Source: Blautia sp.
GTDB taxonomy: Bacteria > Bacillota > Clostridia > Lachnospirales > Lachnospiraceae
Reading direction: 5' to 3'
Length of the DNA stretch: 44,089 bases
Assembly (NCBI GenBank): GCA_021772055.1
Contig: JAETNR010000040.1
Coordinates: 1-44,089, forward strand
A program made the translations under genes and the position numbers. Positions 34,223 to 42,929 of the stretch are shown in pieces. Position 1 is the stretch's first letter. Each line of letters begins with the position of its first letter. Under the pieces are notes generated by a model, which saw only the letters and a list, made by a program, of their open reading frames with translations, was not told where the DNA came from and did not search any database.

Positions 34223-35500
34223 TTATTCTGCAAGTGTATCGAACATTGTTGCTCTGTATTCATCTACATTGGAGATAAACTCGTCTGCTGTCAGGCTTCC
34301 GTCTGCCATTCCCTGAAGATATTTGTAAACATCTGTATCCCAGTAAAGTACGTCTTTGATAAACATTACCTTCGGTTCTTCGCTTCTCTCCAGAATTTCT
34401 GTTGTTGCAGTTGTTGCACTTACGCTTTCCACATCCTTAAAGGAAGAGGTAACCAGGTCTGTACGTGCTGCATAATAAGTCTCAAGGTTCTCTTTTTCAG
34501 CCAGGAAGGTCAAAAGCTGTTTACATTCATAAATGTGTTTGCTGTTTTTATTGATGAATTTGGAGATACCGCCGCCGTTGGATACTGCTGCTTTGTTATC
34601 AAGAAGCGGTACAGGGAACATGCCGAATTCATCTTCACATCCGTTTGCTGCAAGTTCTGCAGGGTATGCAGAATAGGTAAACATCATCACAGATTCTCTG
34701 TTCTGAAGAGAGGTATAGCTTCCGAACCAGTCTTCTGCCTGTCCGTCATTTACATAGTATTTCGGCTCCTCACCGTCTTTTGCAGAAAGAAGCTGTCCGA
34801 TCTGCTCAAGTCCTTCTTTAAAGCATGCGATATCTGCAAATTTGTTATCTTTGCTTTCGTTGAGGTAATCAGCAAAATCTGCCTTTTCTTCATACATCTT
34901 CGGAGTCAGGCCATATACCCAGGACTGTGTATGCCATGTTCCGTTGATTCCTTCATATAACGGATACACGCCAAGTTCTTTGATCTGGTCACATAATGCC
35001 ATAAAATCAGCCCATGTTTCCGGAACTTCCAGATTGTTTTCTTCAAAGAAAGTTTTATTATACAGAACTCCTTCGTAGTCAATTCCCCATGTACTGAAGC
35101 CGATCAGTTTTCCATCTGCAGTATTTGCCTGCACAGCCCAATCTTCCAGTCCGTCCACCCATGCTTCACCGCTGAGGTCTTCTGCTACATCCGGGATACC
35201 ATCTGATTTCATGGGAGATCCTGCTGTATACATGAACATATCTACAGCATCGCTTCCGCCTGATAAGGTAGTTCCCAGAAGAGTCGTATACTCATTATCC
35301 GGTGTCAGGGAAACCTTTACTTTTATTCCTGTCTCTTCTTCAAATTTTGCAAACAGTTCATTATCAACATCTTTGATCCAGTTCTGGGATGCCATTAAGG
35401 TGATCTCTTTTCCGTCCTCTGCCATACAGGGAACTGCAAATGCTCCTGTCATGGAAACTGCCATTGTAAGGGCGATTATTTTTTTTGCATTATTTTTCAT
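34223..35500 (-). CDS. Sugar ABC transporter substrate-binding protein
   Basis: 425 residues from the ATG at 35500, which has TGGAGG close by; the longer in-frame start at 35542 lacks one. Signal peptide MKNNAKKIIALTMAVSMTG; a cysteine (AVPCMAED) lies where a lipobox could be, but with Pro before it the site is atypical, so lipid anchoring is uncertain. The mature part begins ITLMASQNW and has the family 1 solute-binding pattern (FEEETGIKVKVSL; DAVDMFMYTAG; GVLYNKTFFEENNLEVPETWADFMALC). It captures a sugar outside the cell and passes it to the two permeases. Confidence 0.92.
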   Translation of the reverse strand: MKNNAKKIIALTMAVSMTGAFAVPCMAEDGKEITLMASQNWIKDVDNELFAKFEEETGIKVKVSLTPDNEYTTLLGTTLSGGSDAVDMFMYTAGSPMKSDGIPDVAEDLSGEAWVDGLEDWAVQANTADGKLIGFSTWGIDYEGVLYNKTFFEENNLEVPETWADFMALCDQIKELGVYPLYEGINGTWHTQSWVYGLTPKMYEEKADFADYLNESKDNKFADIACFKEGLEQIGQLLSAKDGEEPKYYVNDGQAEDWFGSYTSLQNRESVMMFTYSAYPAELAANGCEDEFGMFPVPLLDNKAAVSNGGGISKFINKNSKHIYECKQLLTFLAEKENLETYYAARTDLVTSSFKDVESVSATTATTEILERSEEPKVMFIKDVLYWDTDVYKYLQGMADGSLTADEFISNVDEYRATMFDTLAE

Positions 35501-35555
35501 ATTTACCTCCAGCCATCTTTTTATTTGAAAAGCTTTTCTCATTTATTTGATAAAT

Positions 35556-35626
35556 ATAATCTAACACAAAGCCGAATATTTCAAAACGGACAGATCTGAC
35601 TTTTACAGGTGTACTTTTTTTACCTG
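35556..35626 (-). promoter_or_regulatory. Promoter copy 1, upstream of the binding-protein gene
   Basis: Minus strand TTGAAA (35579-35584), 17-nt spacer, GATTAT (35556-35561). Upstream of it lie TCAGATCTGT and CAGGT-N11-ACCTG. The 69-bp block 35558-35626 matches 36935-37003 at 63 positions without gaps. Shared upstream elements next to a -35 fit an AraC/YesN-type activator. Confidence 0.7.
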
Positions 35627-35633
35627 CAAAGCA

Positions 35634-36851
35634 CTACCTTATTTCTTTATATTCCCGTGTCTCAGATGCCTCTTTTGCAGCCAGGCAGACTTCCGCACTC
35701 ATAATGCCCGCATCCAGGGGAGCGATGGATTCTGTGGTTTTGCCTCTGATCAGATCCACAAAGTTCTGAATCAGAACCTGATCCCCACCGCCATGTCCGT
35801 CTGCAGGGGTATGGAACTGTATTCTTGTTTCTTTATCACTCATATGATCGTAAACCAGAATCTCATCCTTTGTAAAATCGTATTCCAGAGTTCCTTTGTA
35901 TCCGTAGACCCTTGCACCTCTTCTGGCAGCTTTCTTTCTGGCAAAGAAGTTCTGGGAATAGATGGCATGCATCCCTGACTCATACTGAACGATCATGCTT
36001 CCGCTGTCTTCATTTCCTGTATCCACTGCATAACAGCAATAATCGCTTCGCGGTGTATCGCTTCTGGTTCTCACGATATTATATGTACTTTCCATACATT
36101 CTTCTGTGCGGTCACATTCACTGCAGCGAAGTCCTGCAGGTATGTCACCTTTGAAAAGCTGTTTTGATTTCATGGCACACACGTTTACGGGCTTTTCACC
36201 TACCAGATAGTTGATCACATCAATATCATGTGTTGCTTTCTGCAGGAACAGCCCGTGCGCTTTGGATTCGTCACGATACCAGTCATGGTAATAAACAAAT
36301 CCGTAACCCACATCATTAAATGCCTGTACGTGATCCACTTTGCCGATCACTCCTGCGTCAATGATCCTCTTTGCCTCCTGGATCATGCTTGTAGAACGTA
36401 GGGGGAAGGAAACCACTACCGGTGATTTTGTTGTTTTACTGCATTCTTTCAGCAAATTCAGGTCTTCGTCACAAACTCCCACAGGTTTCTCCAGAAACAG
36501 CGGCATATTCCTGTCCAGTACCAGTTTCGCCAATCGCGCGTGCGTGTTGCAGGGGGTACCCAGCATCACGCCGTCCAGCTGCTCTTTGTCCAACATTTCC
36601 TGTGCATCCTCATAAAACGTAACTTTCTCCGGATCCATAGGGCATTTCCGCAGAAGTCCGTCAATCTTATCAATTTCCATCTGATGCTGTACTTCAGGCG
36701 AATCGTCCTTCCTCATCAGCGCTTTTACTCTATCCGGATTTCTGTCCGCCACTGCCACGACCCTTGCTTCCACGCAAAGTCTGGAAAGCTGGTCCATCAA
36801 CATATCCATACGAACGCCATATCCAATTACACCAATCCGAATCATATCCAT
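35634..36851 (-). CDS. Gfo/Idh/MocA family oxidoreductase
   Basis: 405 residues. The N-terminal NAD(P) domain starts IGVIGYGVRMDML (an imperfect GxGxxx site), with the EKPVG motif (LFLEKPVGVCDE, near 115-120) and a C-terminal alpha/beta domain. A cysteine group (CSECDRTEEC, near 240-249) is shared by a subset of the family and may bind metal. Such enzymes oxidise or epimerise sugars or inositols in the cytoplasm. It is first in the transport operon but has its own copy of the shared promoter element. Substrate unknown. Confidence 0.9.
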   Translation of the reverse strand: MDMIRIGVIGYGVRMDMLMDQLSRLCVEARVVAVADRNPDRVKALMRKDDSPEVQHQMEIDKIDGLLRKCPMDPEKVTFYEDAQEMLDKEQLDGVMLGTPCNTHARLAKLVLDRNMPLFLEKPVGVCDEDLNLLKECSKTTKSPVVVSFPLRSTSMIQEAKRIIDAGVIGKVDHVQAFNDVGYGFVYYHDWYRDESKAHGLFLQKATHDIDVINYLVGEKPVNVCAMKSKQLFKGDIPAGLRCSECDRTEECMESTYNIVRTRSDTPRSDYCCYAVDTGNEDSGSMIVQYESGMHAIYSQNFFARKKAARRGARVYGYKGTLEYDFTKDEILVYDHMSDKETRIQFHTPADGHGGGDQVLIQNFVDLIRGKTTESIAPLDAGIMSAEVCLAAKEASETREYKEIR

Positions 36852-36932
36852 TTTTGTCCCTCACTTTCGGTTTCTTTAAGAATAACCTGATTCTCTTCAA
36901 AAAGAACGGATTATCATTATTTATTAATAAAA

Positions 36933-37003
36933 ACAATCTAGCACAGCGCCAAATATTTCAAAACGGACAGATCTGACATTTACAGGTGCACTTTTTTTAC
37001 CTG
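36933..37003 (-). promoter_or_regulatory. Promoter copy 2, upstream of the oxidoreductase gene
   Basis: Minus strand TTGAAA (36956-36961), 17-nt spacer, GATTGT (36933-36938), with the same upstream TCAGATCTGT and CAGGT-N11-ACCTG elements as copy 1. Here the upstream part also encodes the last codons of a truncated gene (QVKKVHL-stop). Confidence 0.7.
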
Positions 37004-37113
37004 TAATTCGCCTTCAGCCATGCCAAATCCTCCGTCCGTCATCAAAGTCTCGTCTGCTTCCGGGATCAGGCGGTCATCTTCAAGTTTCAAAATATTCCAT
37101 GATTGTCTCCCTT
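36980..37113 (-). pseudogene. 3' tail of a truncated gene
   Basis: The minus strand is open for about 45 codons ending ...GELQVKKVHL-stop (36980-36982) with protein-like composition (WNILKLEDDRLIPEADETL, then MTDGGFGMAEGELQ), but there is no suitable start or ribosome site, and the frame closes a few codons inside the nuclease gene. It looks like the end of a gene whose front part was removed when the ATPase-nuclease cassette arrived. Family not recognised; a sugar-active enzyme of the same operon is a guess. Confidence 0.5.
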
Positions 37114-37845
37114 CTACAGAATTTTAGGCTGATGAATTACAATATGTATTTTCTTGTCTTTCATTTTTTCTTCATAGCACTTCTTAAAAACCATAGGATT
37201 TTCTATGATCTTCTCTTTATCATATAAAAAGAAGTAAATATTCCCGGCATGATAATGCACCATATCCGCTTCTATTTCTTCGATCAATTTCTTTAATTTC
37301 ATATTTTTTCTGGTGCATTTTATTTCAATCACATGATCGGCATCAAGAAAAATATCTGTTCTAACCGTGCCATATCCAGTATCCTCATTAACCTCGGCCC
37401 TTGCCATAGGATAAAACAGTTTTATGCAGGCATACAGCAGATGCTGCACATCATATTCATTTTTTATTTTCAGCGCATCCAGATGTTCCTGCCGGATTCC
37501 TCCGCTTCTATGTGGTTTACGCTCTATTAAATTTTCCAGAAACATATAAAAATTGTTTAGGATTTCAAGAATCTGTCCGTCTTTTCTGTTATCACGCAAC
37601 ATATCCTCAATATATGAAATTACTCTATACTTCGCAGCCTCCATGTTTTCTTTTGTTTCTTTATCAGAATATTCATTTTGAGGATAATACGCAATTCTCT
37701 CCAATCGAAGAAGCTCCTGTGTACCTGCCCCAAGTCCTTTCATATATTCCCGCAAAGACGCTACCGCACTTTGAAACATCTGACAGTCACTGGCATTACG
37801 AATACACTCTGCTGTCTCTTCCATACCTCTTATACTATTAAGCAT
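37114..37845 (-). CDS. DpnII/MboI-type PD-(D/E)XK nuclease-domain protein
   Basis: 243 residues. The C-terminal half (about 128-240) resembles the REase_DpnII-MboI domain: NEYDVQHLLYACIKLFYP, the conserved Glu151 (RAEVNED), VRTDIFL with Asp164, and Glu174-Ile-Lys176 (VIEIKCTR), so the full E...D...ExK set is present, then AGNIYFFLYDKEKIIENP. The N-terminal half is helical and charged with no known motif. The start is one base after the ATPase stop (TAA T ATG), so expression is coupled. No methyltransferase is present, which argues against ordinary restriction-modification; an ATPase-gated nuclease is more likely. Confidence 0.78.
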   Translation of the reverse strand: MLNSIRGMEETAECIRNASDCQMFQSAVASLREYMKGLGAGTQELLRLERIAYYPQNEYSDKETKENMEAAKYRVISYIEDMLRDNRKDGQILEILNNFYMFLENLIERKPHRSGGIRQEHLDALKIKNEYDVQHLLYACIKLFYPMARAEVNEDTGYGTVRTDIFLDADHVIEIKCTRKNMKLKKLIEEIEADMVHYHAGNIYFFLYDKEKIIENPMVFKKCYEEKMKDKKIHIVIHQPKIL

Positions 37846-37846
37846 A

Positions 37847-39031
37847 TTATTTACTGCCGCCTCCCCACCGCAGATAAAACAAAAACAGCGGATCTAAAAT
37901 ATATAAAACGCCTTCCTTCCAGTCAAGGACCTTAAAAATATCTTCTCTTCCGTGTAACAGTTCCTGCAATTTAGCAAGACATTCCTTAATTGCCTGCGGG
38001 GTTGGTTTTTTACACTCATCTGAAATCATACCGTATATTCGGTTTTTCACATCATCAAACTCCAATTTCATAATTGGCGGATTTTCCGCAATTGATTTTA
38101 CAATCAATTCATACAGATCGCAGGGATGTCCGTCTTTTACCTGAAAGGTATTTCTGCTTTTTCCTCGTGTATTTGGTCCTTTTTTTATCAACGACACAAC
38201 ATCCCCATATTCAAAATTTGCTGTTGTATAACGATATGCCGTCTCTAAAATCTCCTGGCCAATCCGGGGCTTCTGATCACCTGACATCTCCAATATTGTA
38301 CAGATGTTGAGACAAATGTACTGCATTAACTGAGGCGACGACAAACTTTCTACTGCAATTTGTTCTGCAATCGCATCCTCAATTCCAATATCCAGTCTGG
38401 AGAATCCAAGCTTTGCAATTTCCTTTAAGTCTGCCACTTCCCATGGCTCCATATTAATCAGACTTAACCTGCCGGACAAATCTGCATTCTGACGTATCGC
38501 TTCATCTGCCCGGTGCGGAAGCGATACAACAATTGCCTTAAAACCCCTGCGTATTGCGTCCTTTAACTGCTGCGCAACCTGCATCCGTTTTCCTTCCGGG
38601 GCATAGTGAAAATCATCTATTACTAACACAAGATTTTCTTTTTTATAATACTCAATAATTTTGTCCTTCGTCAAAGAAAATGTTTCTTTCTTCGTATATT
38701 TATCGCTGGTTTCTGCAATTTTCTTTTCTGAAGAAAACTGTCCCTCATAAGCAAGTCCAGCCTTTGCTGCAGCCATCTTCCAAAAGTCAGTATCCTCCTC
38801 AAAATCCGCACCTGAAATTTCTACAATATTTTCAAAACCAATTACCTTCTCGCAGAGGATTGTTTTCCCCATTTTAGAAGGTCCAACCAACGAAGTTAAA
38901 AATCCGGAAACCTTAATTGCCTGCATCAAACGAAATTCATATGACAAATCAGAAACTGCTGACTTACGCGATATATACGTATATTCTGGAAAAGCTCCCG
39001 GGCGAAACACATCTTCTGCACGCAACTTCAT
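37847..39031 (-). CDS. STAND/AAA-type P-loop ATPase, partner of the nuclease
   Basis: 394 residues from the ATG at 39031, which has CAGGAGG about 8 nt before it. Walker A is GPSKMGKT (50-57), Walker B LVLVIDD (134-140). A helical lid region follows, then a C-terminal winged-helix-like part (about 300-394) closing ILDPLFLFYLRW, as in the archaeal-ATPase branch of STAND proteins. It has no TPR or WD sensor repeats and no fused effector; the nuclease is the separate next gene. A phage-sensing or DNA-end-sensing switch is a reasonable guess, not shown. Confidence 0.8.
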   Translation of the reverse strand: MKLRAEDVFRPGAFPEYTYISRKSAVSDLSYEFRLMQAIKVSGFLTSLVGPSKMGKTILCEKVIGFENIVEISGADFEEDTDFWKMAAAKAGLAYEGQFSSEKKIAETSDKYTKKETFSLTKDKIIEYYKKENLVLVIDDFHYAPEGKRMQVAQQLKDAIRRGFKAIVVSLPHRADEAIRQNADLSGRLSLINMEPWEVADLKEIAKLGFSRLDIGIEDAIAEQIAVESLSSPQLMQYICLNICTILEMSGDQKPRIGQEILETAYRYTTANFEYGDVVSLIKKGPNTRGKSRNTFQVKDGHPCDLYELIVKSIAENPPIMKLEFDDVKNRIYGMISDECKKPTPQAIKECLAKLQELLHGREDIFKVLDWKEGVLYILDPLFLFYLRWGGGSK

Positions 39032-39186
39032 ATATTTTTCCTCCTGTTTCATTCTCATCTGAGCATATTTTTTTACTTAATTTTTCATAGATTACTCGAC
39101 ACTGCCTTCATTTTATATATTGTAACACATTTTAAGTAAAATTAAACTGTTTTTATTCATTTTAATTCTATTTATTACTTTTTAAC
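39032..39186. other. AT-rich leader of the ATPase-nuclease cassette
   Basis: A short stretch of long A and T runs, notably more AT-rich than the spmA side. It holds the promoter region of the cassette, but I cannot single out a convincing -35/-10 pair. Confidence 0.3.
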
Positions 39187-39215
39187 AAAAAAAACGAAGA
39201 GCACTTACGCTCTCC
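39187..39215 (-). terminator. Rho-independent terminator of spmA
   Basis: Minus strand: GGAGAGC, loop GTAAGT, GCTCTTC (7-bp stem with one G-U pair), then C-G-T8. The stem overlaps the last codons and stop of spmA. Confidence 0.85.
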
Positions 39216-39849
39216 GCTTCCTATCCATCACCTTACAAAACACCACCGCCGCTCCCGTGCTCACTGCCGTAGCCAATATTCCCGGTCCTACGATTGCCGT
39301 AGGATTCGCGCTCCCATACTGGCTGCGGTAGGCAATCATATTTACCGGAATCAGCTGTAAAGATGAAATATTCAAGATTAAAAATGTGCACATCTCGTTG
39401 CTGGCAACGCCCCTGGGCATTCCTCCTCTGCGCCGTTTTTTCCCGCCCGGCTGCTCATCCCCGGCAGTGCCGCCCCGACGCTCTTCCTCCAGTTCTTCCA
39501 GCGCTTTCATGCCCTTCAATCCGGCTGGCGTGGCCGCCCATCCAACCCCCAGAAAGTTCGACAGGAAGTTCAGTGAAATATATTTACACGCCTCAGACTC
39601 CACGGAAAGCCCCGGGAACAGGAAACGCAGAAGCGGGCGGAACCGCCGGGACAGCTGCTCCACAAGCCCTGACGTTTCCGCAATCTTCATAATTCCTGTC
39701 CAAAGGGCCGTAATTCCTGCCATTGTGATGCAAAGGCTTACTGCCTCTCTTGAGGAGGAAACCGCTGCCTCTGTTACTTCCTTCAGATTCCCAGTAAGAA
39801 TCCCGTACACAATCCCGATCAGGATCATCCCGCTCCACAAATAAGTCAT
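39205..39849 (-). CDS. spmA: Nucleoside-recognition (Gate) domain protein, spore maturation protein A-like
   Basis: About 214 residues from the ATG at 39849 (GGGA 6 nt upstream; ATG at 39855 is also possible). Membrane protein with the SpmA pattern: YLWSGMILIGIVYGILTG, then AGITALWTGIMKIAETSGLVE, SLNFLSNFLGVGWAATPAGLKGMKAL, a charged loop (about 125-150, GGKKRRRGG), and NEMCTFLILNISSLQLIPVNMIAYR. SpmA and SpmB together affect spore-core dehydration in Bacillus. Here spmB does not follow; a terminator and the defence-like cassette do. The domain also occurs outside sporulation. Confidence 0.88.
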   Translation of the reverse strand: MTYLWSGMILIGIVYGILTGNLKEVTEAAVSSSREAVSLCITMAGITALWTGIMKIAETSGLVEQLSRRFRPLLRFLFPGLSVESEACKYISLNFLSNFLGVGWAATPAGLKGMKALEELEEERRGGTAGDEQPGGKKRRRGGMPRGVASNEMCTFLILNISSLQLIPVNMIAYRSQYGSANPTAIVGPGILATAVSTGAAVVFCKVMDRKRRA

Positions 39850-39956
39850 ATGCATTCCCACATCTGCCGCGCATTTCTATAAACTATGCCGGACGAACCG
39901 TCTCTATTCCTTAAAAAAGGAATGATTATACGGACGCCTGTCTGAACGCAGGTATA

Positions 39957-41102
39957 CTATTTCTTTCTTGTCAGCAGCCATCCTGCACACAGCGCCGTCA
40001 GCGGAGCGACTGTGACCAGTCCCATACTGCCGATGACGGTATCTAAAATTTCAGAAGAAACATATTTATAATTCAGGATATTATAAATCGGTGTTCCCTG
40101 CGCCATAAAGACCATCAGCAATGTAACATAGCCTCCGGAATAAGCCAGCAGCAGCGTGGTCGTCATGGTTCCCATGGCTGCGCGGCCCACATTCATACCG
40201 GAAACTGCCGCTTCCCTCCAGCCAATGTCCGGTTTTTTGCAGACAACTTCATGTACCGCGGAAGTGATATCCACCGAAAGATCCATAACTGCCCCTGACG
40301 AACCGATAAAAATACTTGCCATAAAAATATGCGTCAGGTTCAGATGACTGTATCCACTGTACAAAAGGCTTTCGGAGTATGGCATGATGGCTCCGTGGAT
40401 TTTGAAAATATCAGTAAAGACCGCACCTGCGGCCGCTGTGACAAATAATCCGGCCATTGCACCGCTGACAGCAGCCAAAGTGCGGCGCTCAAAACCATAT
40501 ACCAGCGAGATAATGATTACCGTAAGCACACAGGTAATGAAAAAGCCGATCAGCACCGGCTGATATCCTTTCAGATAAAGCGGCACAAGCACTTTCCAGA
40601 TCATGAGTACCGTAACAGCAAATGATAGGACAGCACGAATGCCTGTTTTTCCGGCCACAGCAATCAGAACCAGCACAAATAAAATACCGAGAATGATTTC
40701 TTTGGTAATACGGTAATGATCGATCATATTGACAGAGAGAATCTTGCTGCCGTCATAGGAAATCACCACCTGTGCCAGTTCACCTTCTTTAAAAATTTTG
40801 TCATTTTCCAAAGAACCGTTTAAGAGATTAAAGGCCTCGGCTTCCCGCCCTTTAAATCGTCCGCCCTTTAACAAAACCCTGCAGGTCTGTTCTCCGCTGC
40901 GCACGAGACCGGTATCAATAATGCTATCATTATTCACGGAAAGAACCTCGGCAGCACAGCGGTCCGTTCCTTTATAAATTACAGCATCCTCATAGCCGGT
41001 CGGAATCAGCAGAAGCACCAAAAGCAAAAACAGCGAGGCCAGGACAGACGCCTGACCACGCAAAATATTGGGGAGAGAAAAAGCTGATAATATTTTTTTC
41101 AT
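39957..41102 (-). CDS. YibE/F family membrane protein
   Basis: 381 residues: an N-terminal helix (about 19-37), an external region of about 95 residues, then seven or so membrane helices with the conserved FIGSSGAVMDLSVDITSA, SGMNVGRAAMGTMTTTLLLAYSGG and SSEILDTVIGSMGLVTVAPLTALC. Function of the family is not established. It starts 9 bp after the alkaline phosphatase stop, so the two are probably one transcript. A palindrome ATTCCTT-AAAA-AAGGAAT (about 39908-39925) lies after the gene with no U-run. Confidence 0.9.
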   Translation of the reverse strand: MKKILSAFSLPNILRGQASVLASLFLLLVLLLIPTGYEDAVIYKGTDRCAAEVLSVNNDSIIDTGLVRSGEQTCRVLLKGGRFKGREAEAFNLLNGSLENDKIFKEGELAQVVISYDGSKILSVNMIDHYRITKEIILGILFVLVLIAVAGKTGIRAVLSFAVTVLMIWKVLVPLYLKGYQPVLIGFFITCVLTVIIISLVYGFERRTLAAVSGAMAGLFVTAAAGAVFTDIFKIHGAIMPYSESLLYSGYSHLNLTHIFMASIFIGSSGAVMDLSVDITSAVHEVVCKKPDIGWREAAVSGMNVGRAAMGTMTTTLLLAYSGGYVTLLMVFMAQGTPIYNILNYKYVSSEILDTVIGSMGLVTVAPLTALCAGWLLTRKK

Positions 41103-41111
41103 ATGTCTTTT

Positions 41112-42674
41112 TTACTGCACATTCAGAAGCTGTGCCATTTTGCTGTAAATTTCTGTGTTATCATAGTAGCCTTCAAACAGCTCCTGCCCTTTTCCCTGTG
41201 CAAGTACGGCTACCGGAAGGCCTGTATGTGCATAGGAAGAAAAGTTGATACCGCTCTTATTGTTGAGGATATGAGTGATCGTTACGGTAAGCGGTTCGTA
41301 ACTTCCGTATAATACATATTCCTCCTGGCCGATTTCTTCTTCACCTGTTCTGGACATGGTGGTTTCATATGCGGCTTTCAATCTTTCATATTCGTAATCT
41401 GTGAGAACAAGGCTGCCTGTATTGTCAGATTCCGGATGCATGTCAGCACTGTCCATCTGCGCTGCCTCTTCTTTCTGTCCGTCTTCCGGCATCAGCAGGC
41501 CGAACAGCTCCGTAATATCTGCCATGACAGTATCAAAATCGGTTCCTTCTTCTTTATATTTTGCCACATAATCAGAGTCGTATTTCGCATAGGAAATTTT
41601 CTGGTTATCCAGGTTTGTAAGGAAGGTATCGTAATCCGTCCCCGCATAACCGATGGTCAAACCGCCGGTTTCGTGGTCACCGGTCACAAGGATCAGCGTC
41701 TCTTCCGGATGTTCGTTGTAGAATGCCACTGCCTCGTCCACAGCCGCATCAAGAGCCATGGTATCAGATACGGTAGAGCCTGCATCGTTTGCATGACATG
41801 CCCAGTCGATCTTCCCGCCTTCTACCATCATGAAGAAACCGGTCTCATTATCCAGCACTTCAATGCCTTTCTTTACATAGTCAGACAACGCCCATTCCCC
41901 ATCCGCACGATCATTTTCATAAGAGAAAGCGTCACCATCTGCAAGAGTCTCTGCAATCACGATTGCTTTTCCATCCTGGGCAGTAAGTGCTTCCGCTTCC
42001 TCCTGTGTACGAATCACTTTGTAGTCCGCTTCTTCTGCCAGTTCGTAGCTGTCCTGTTTGTCATCCTCAGCTCCTGTAGGCTCTTTTAATGCACCGCCTG
42101 CAAAATAGTCAAATCCGCTGGCGATCAGCTCCTGGGATATTTCGTAATAACTGTTTCTGCTTACCTGATGTGCATAAAAAGCAGCCGGAGTCGCATGGTT
42201 AAGATTTACGGAGGAAATCACGCCGATCTTATAGCCAAGCTGTTTTTTCAGTTTTTCTGCAATTGTTTCATAGGAAACCGTACCGGTTTCATCTACGTTG
42301 ATGGATCCGCTGTAGGTTTTATGTCCGGTGGAAATCGAAGTTGCAGTAGATGCGGAATCCGGACAAAATGAGGTGGAGTCAAAAGTTGTTGCTGACCCTG
42401 CCACCGGAAAAGACTGCATGGTAAGCTGTTTCGGACCGTTCAGGATATCGTATTCCGCCCCCTGCTCCATTGCTCCGATATAATCGGCTGTAACCTGGAT
42501 CTGGGGATAGCTCATACCGTCGCCAATAAATAAAAATACATATTTCGGTGCAGAAGCTTCTGTGGTCTCTGCTGCAGTTTCTTCAGCGAATACCGTCATG
42601 GAAGGGGCAGCTGTCATGATAGCAGCAGTTAAAAGCAGTGCAGCCCGTTTTCCTGTTCTTTTTAATTTCTTCAT
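41112..42674 (-). CDS. phoA: Secreted alkaline phosphatase
   Basis: 520 residues from the ATG at 42674 (AAAGGAG 6 nt upstream). Signal peptide ending TVFAEE (about residue 30), then the metal site Asp52 (FIGDGMSY), the nucleophile Ser107 in CPDSASTATSISTG, EGGKIDWACHANDAG (Glu, Asp, His ligands), TGDHETGG and SSYAHTGLP with the third His. All active-site residues are there, so it should release phosphate from external esters. No lipobox or LPxTG is visible, so it is secreted or loosely bound. Phosphate control is likely from family knowledge, but I could not find a clear PhoB-type box. Confidence 0.93.
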   Translation of the reverse strand: MKKLKRTGKRAALLLTAAIMTAAPSMTVFAEETAAETTEASAPKYVFLFIGDGMSYPQIQVTADYIGAMEQGAEYDILNGPKQLTMQSFPVAGSATTFDSTSFCPDSASTATSISTGHKTYSGSINVDETGTVSYETIAEKLKKQLGYKIGVISSVNLNHATPAAFYAHQVSRNSYYEISQELIASGFDYFAGGALKEPTGAEDDKQDSYELAEEADYKVIRTQEEAEALTAQDGKAIVIAETLADGDAFSYENDRADGEWALSDYVKKGIEVLDNETGFFMMVEGGKIDWACHANDAGSTVSDTMALDAAVDEAVAFYNEHPEETLILVTGDHETGGLTIGYAGTDYDTFLTNLDNQKISYAKYDSDYVAKYKEEGTDFDTVMADITELFGLLMPEDGQKEEAAQMDSADMHPESDNTGSLVLTDYEYERLKAAYETTMSRTGEEEIGQEEYVLYGSYEPLTVTITHILNNKSGINFSSYAHTGLPVAVLAQGKGQELFEGYYDNTEIYSKMAQLLNVQ

Positions 42675-42929
42675 ACAAATCTCCTTTAGTTTTGAAAATA
42701 TTTTGTATTTACGAAAACTATTTTGAATGTTCAAAGTAAAATTCACAATCGCAAAAAGGTTAAAAAACAGTAAAGTAAGATCAGGGTGTTATTTTCGGTA
42801 GGATACCATATCCCATTTGCCGGAAGGTTCTGGATTTTTTTACAAAAACATGGATTTATTCATAGAAAAACCTAAAATAATTCACTATACTGATAAAAAT
42901 TCAAAAATTTTTTATGAAAGGGTGATATT
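42675..42929. promoter_or_regulatory. Divergent control region of phoA and the UroD-like gene
   Basis: On the plus strand TATACT (42886-42891) is a good -10 for the downstream gene, with no clear -35. On the minus strand TTGAAC with TAAATA 17 nt later is a possible phoA promoter. The rest is AT-rich without recognisable operators. Confidence 0.45.
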
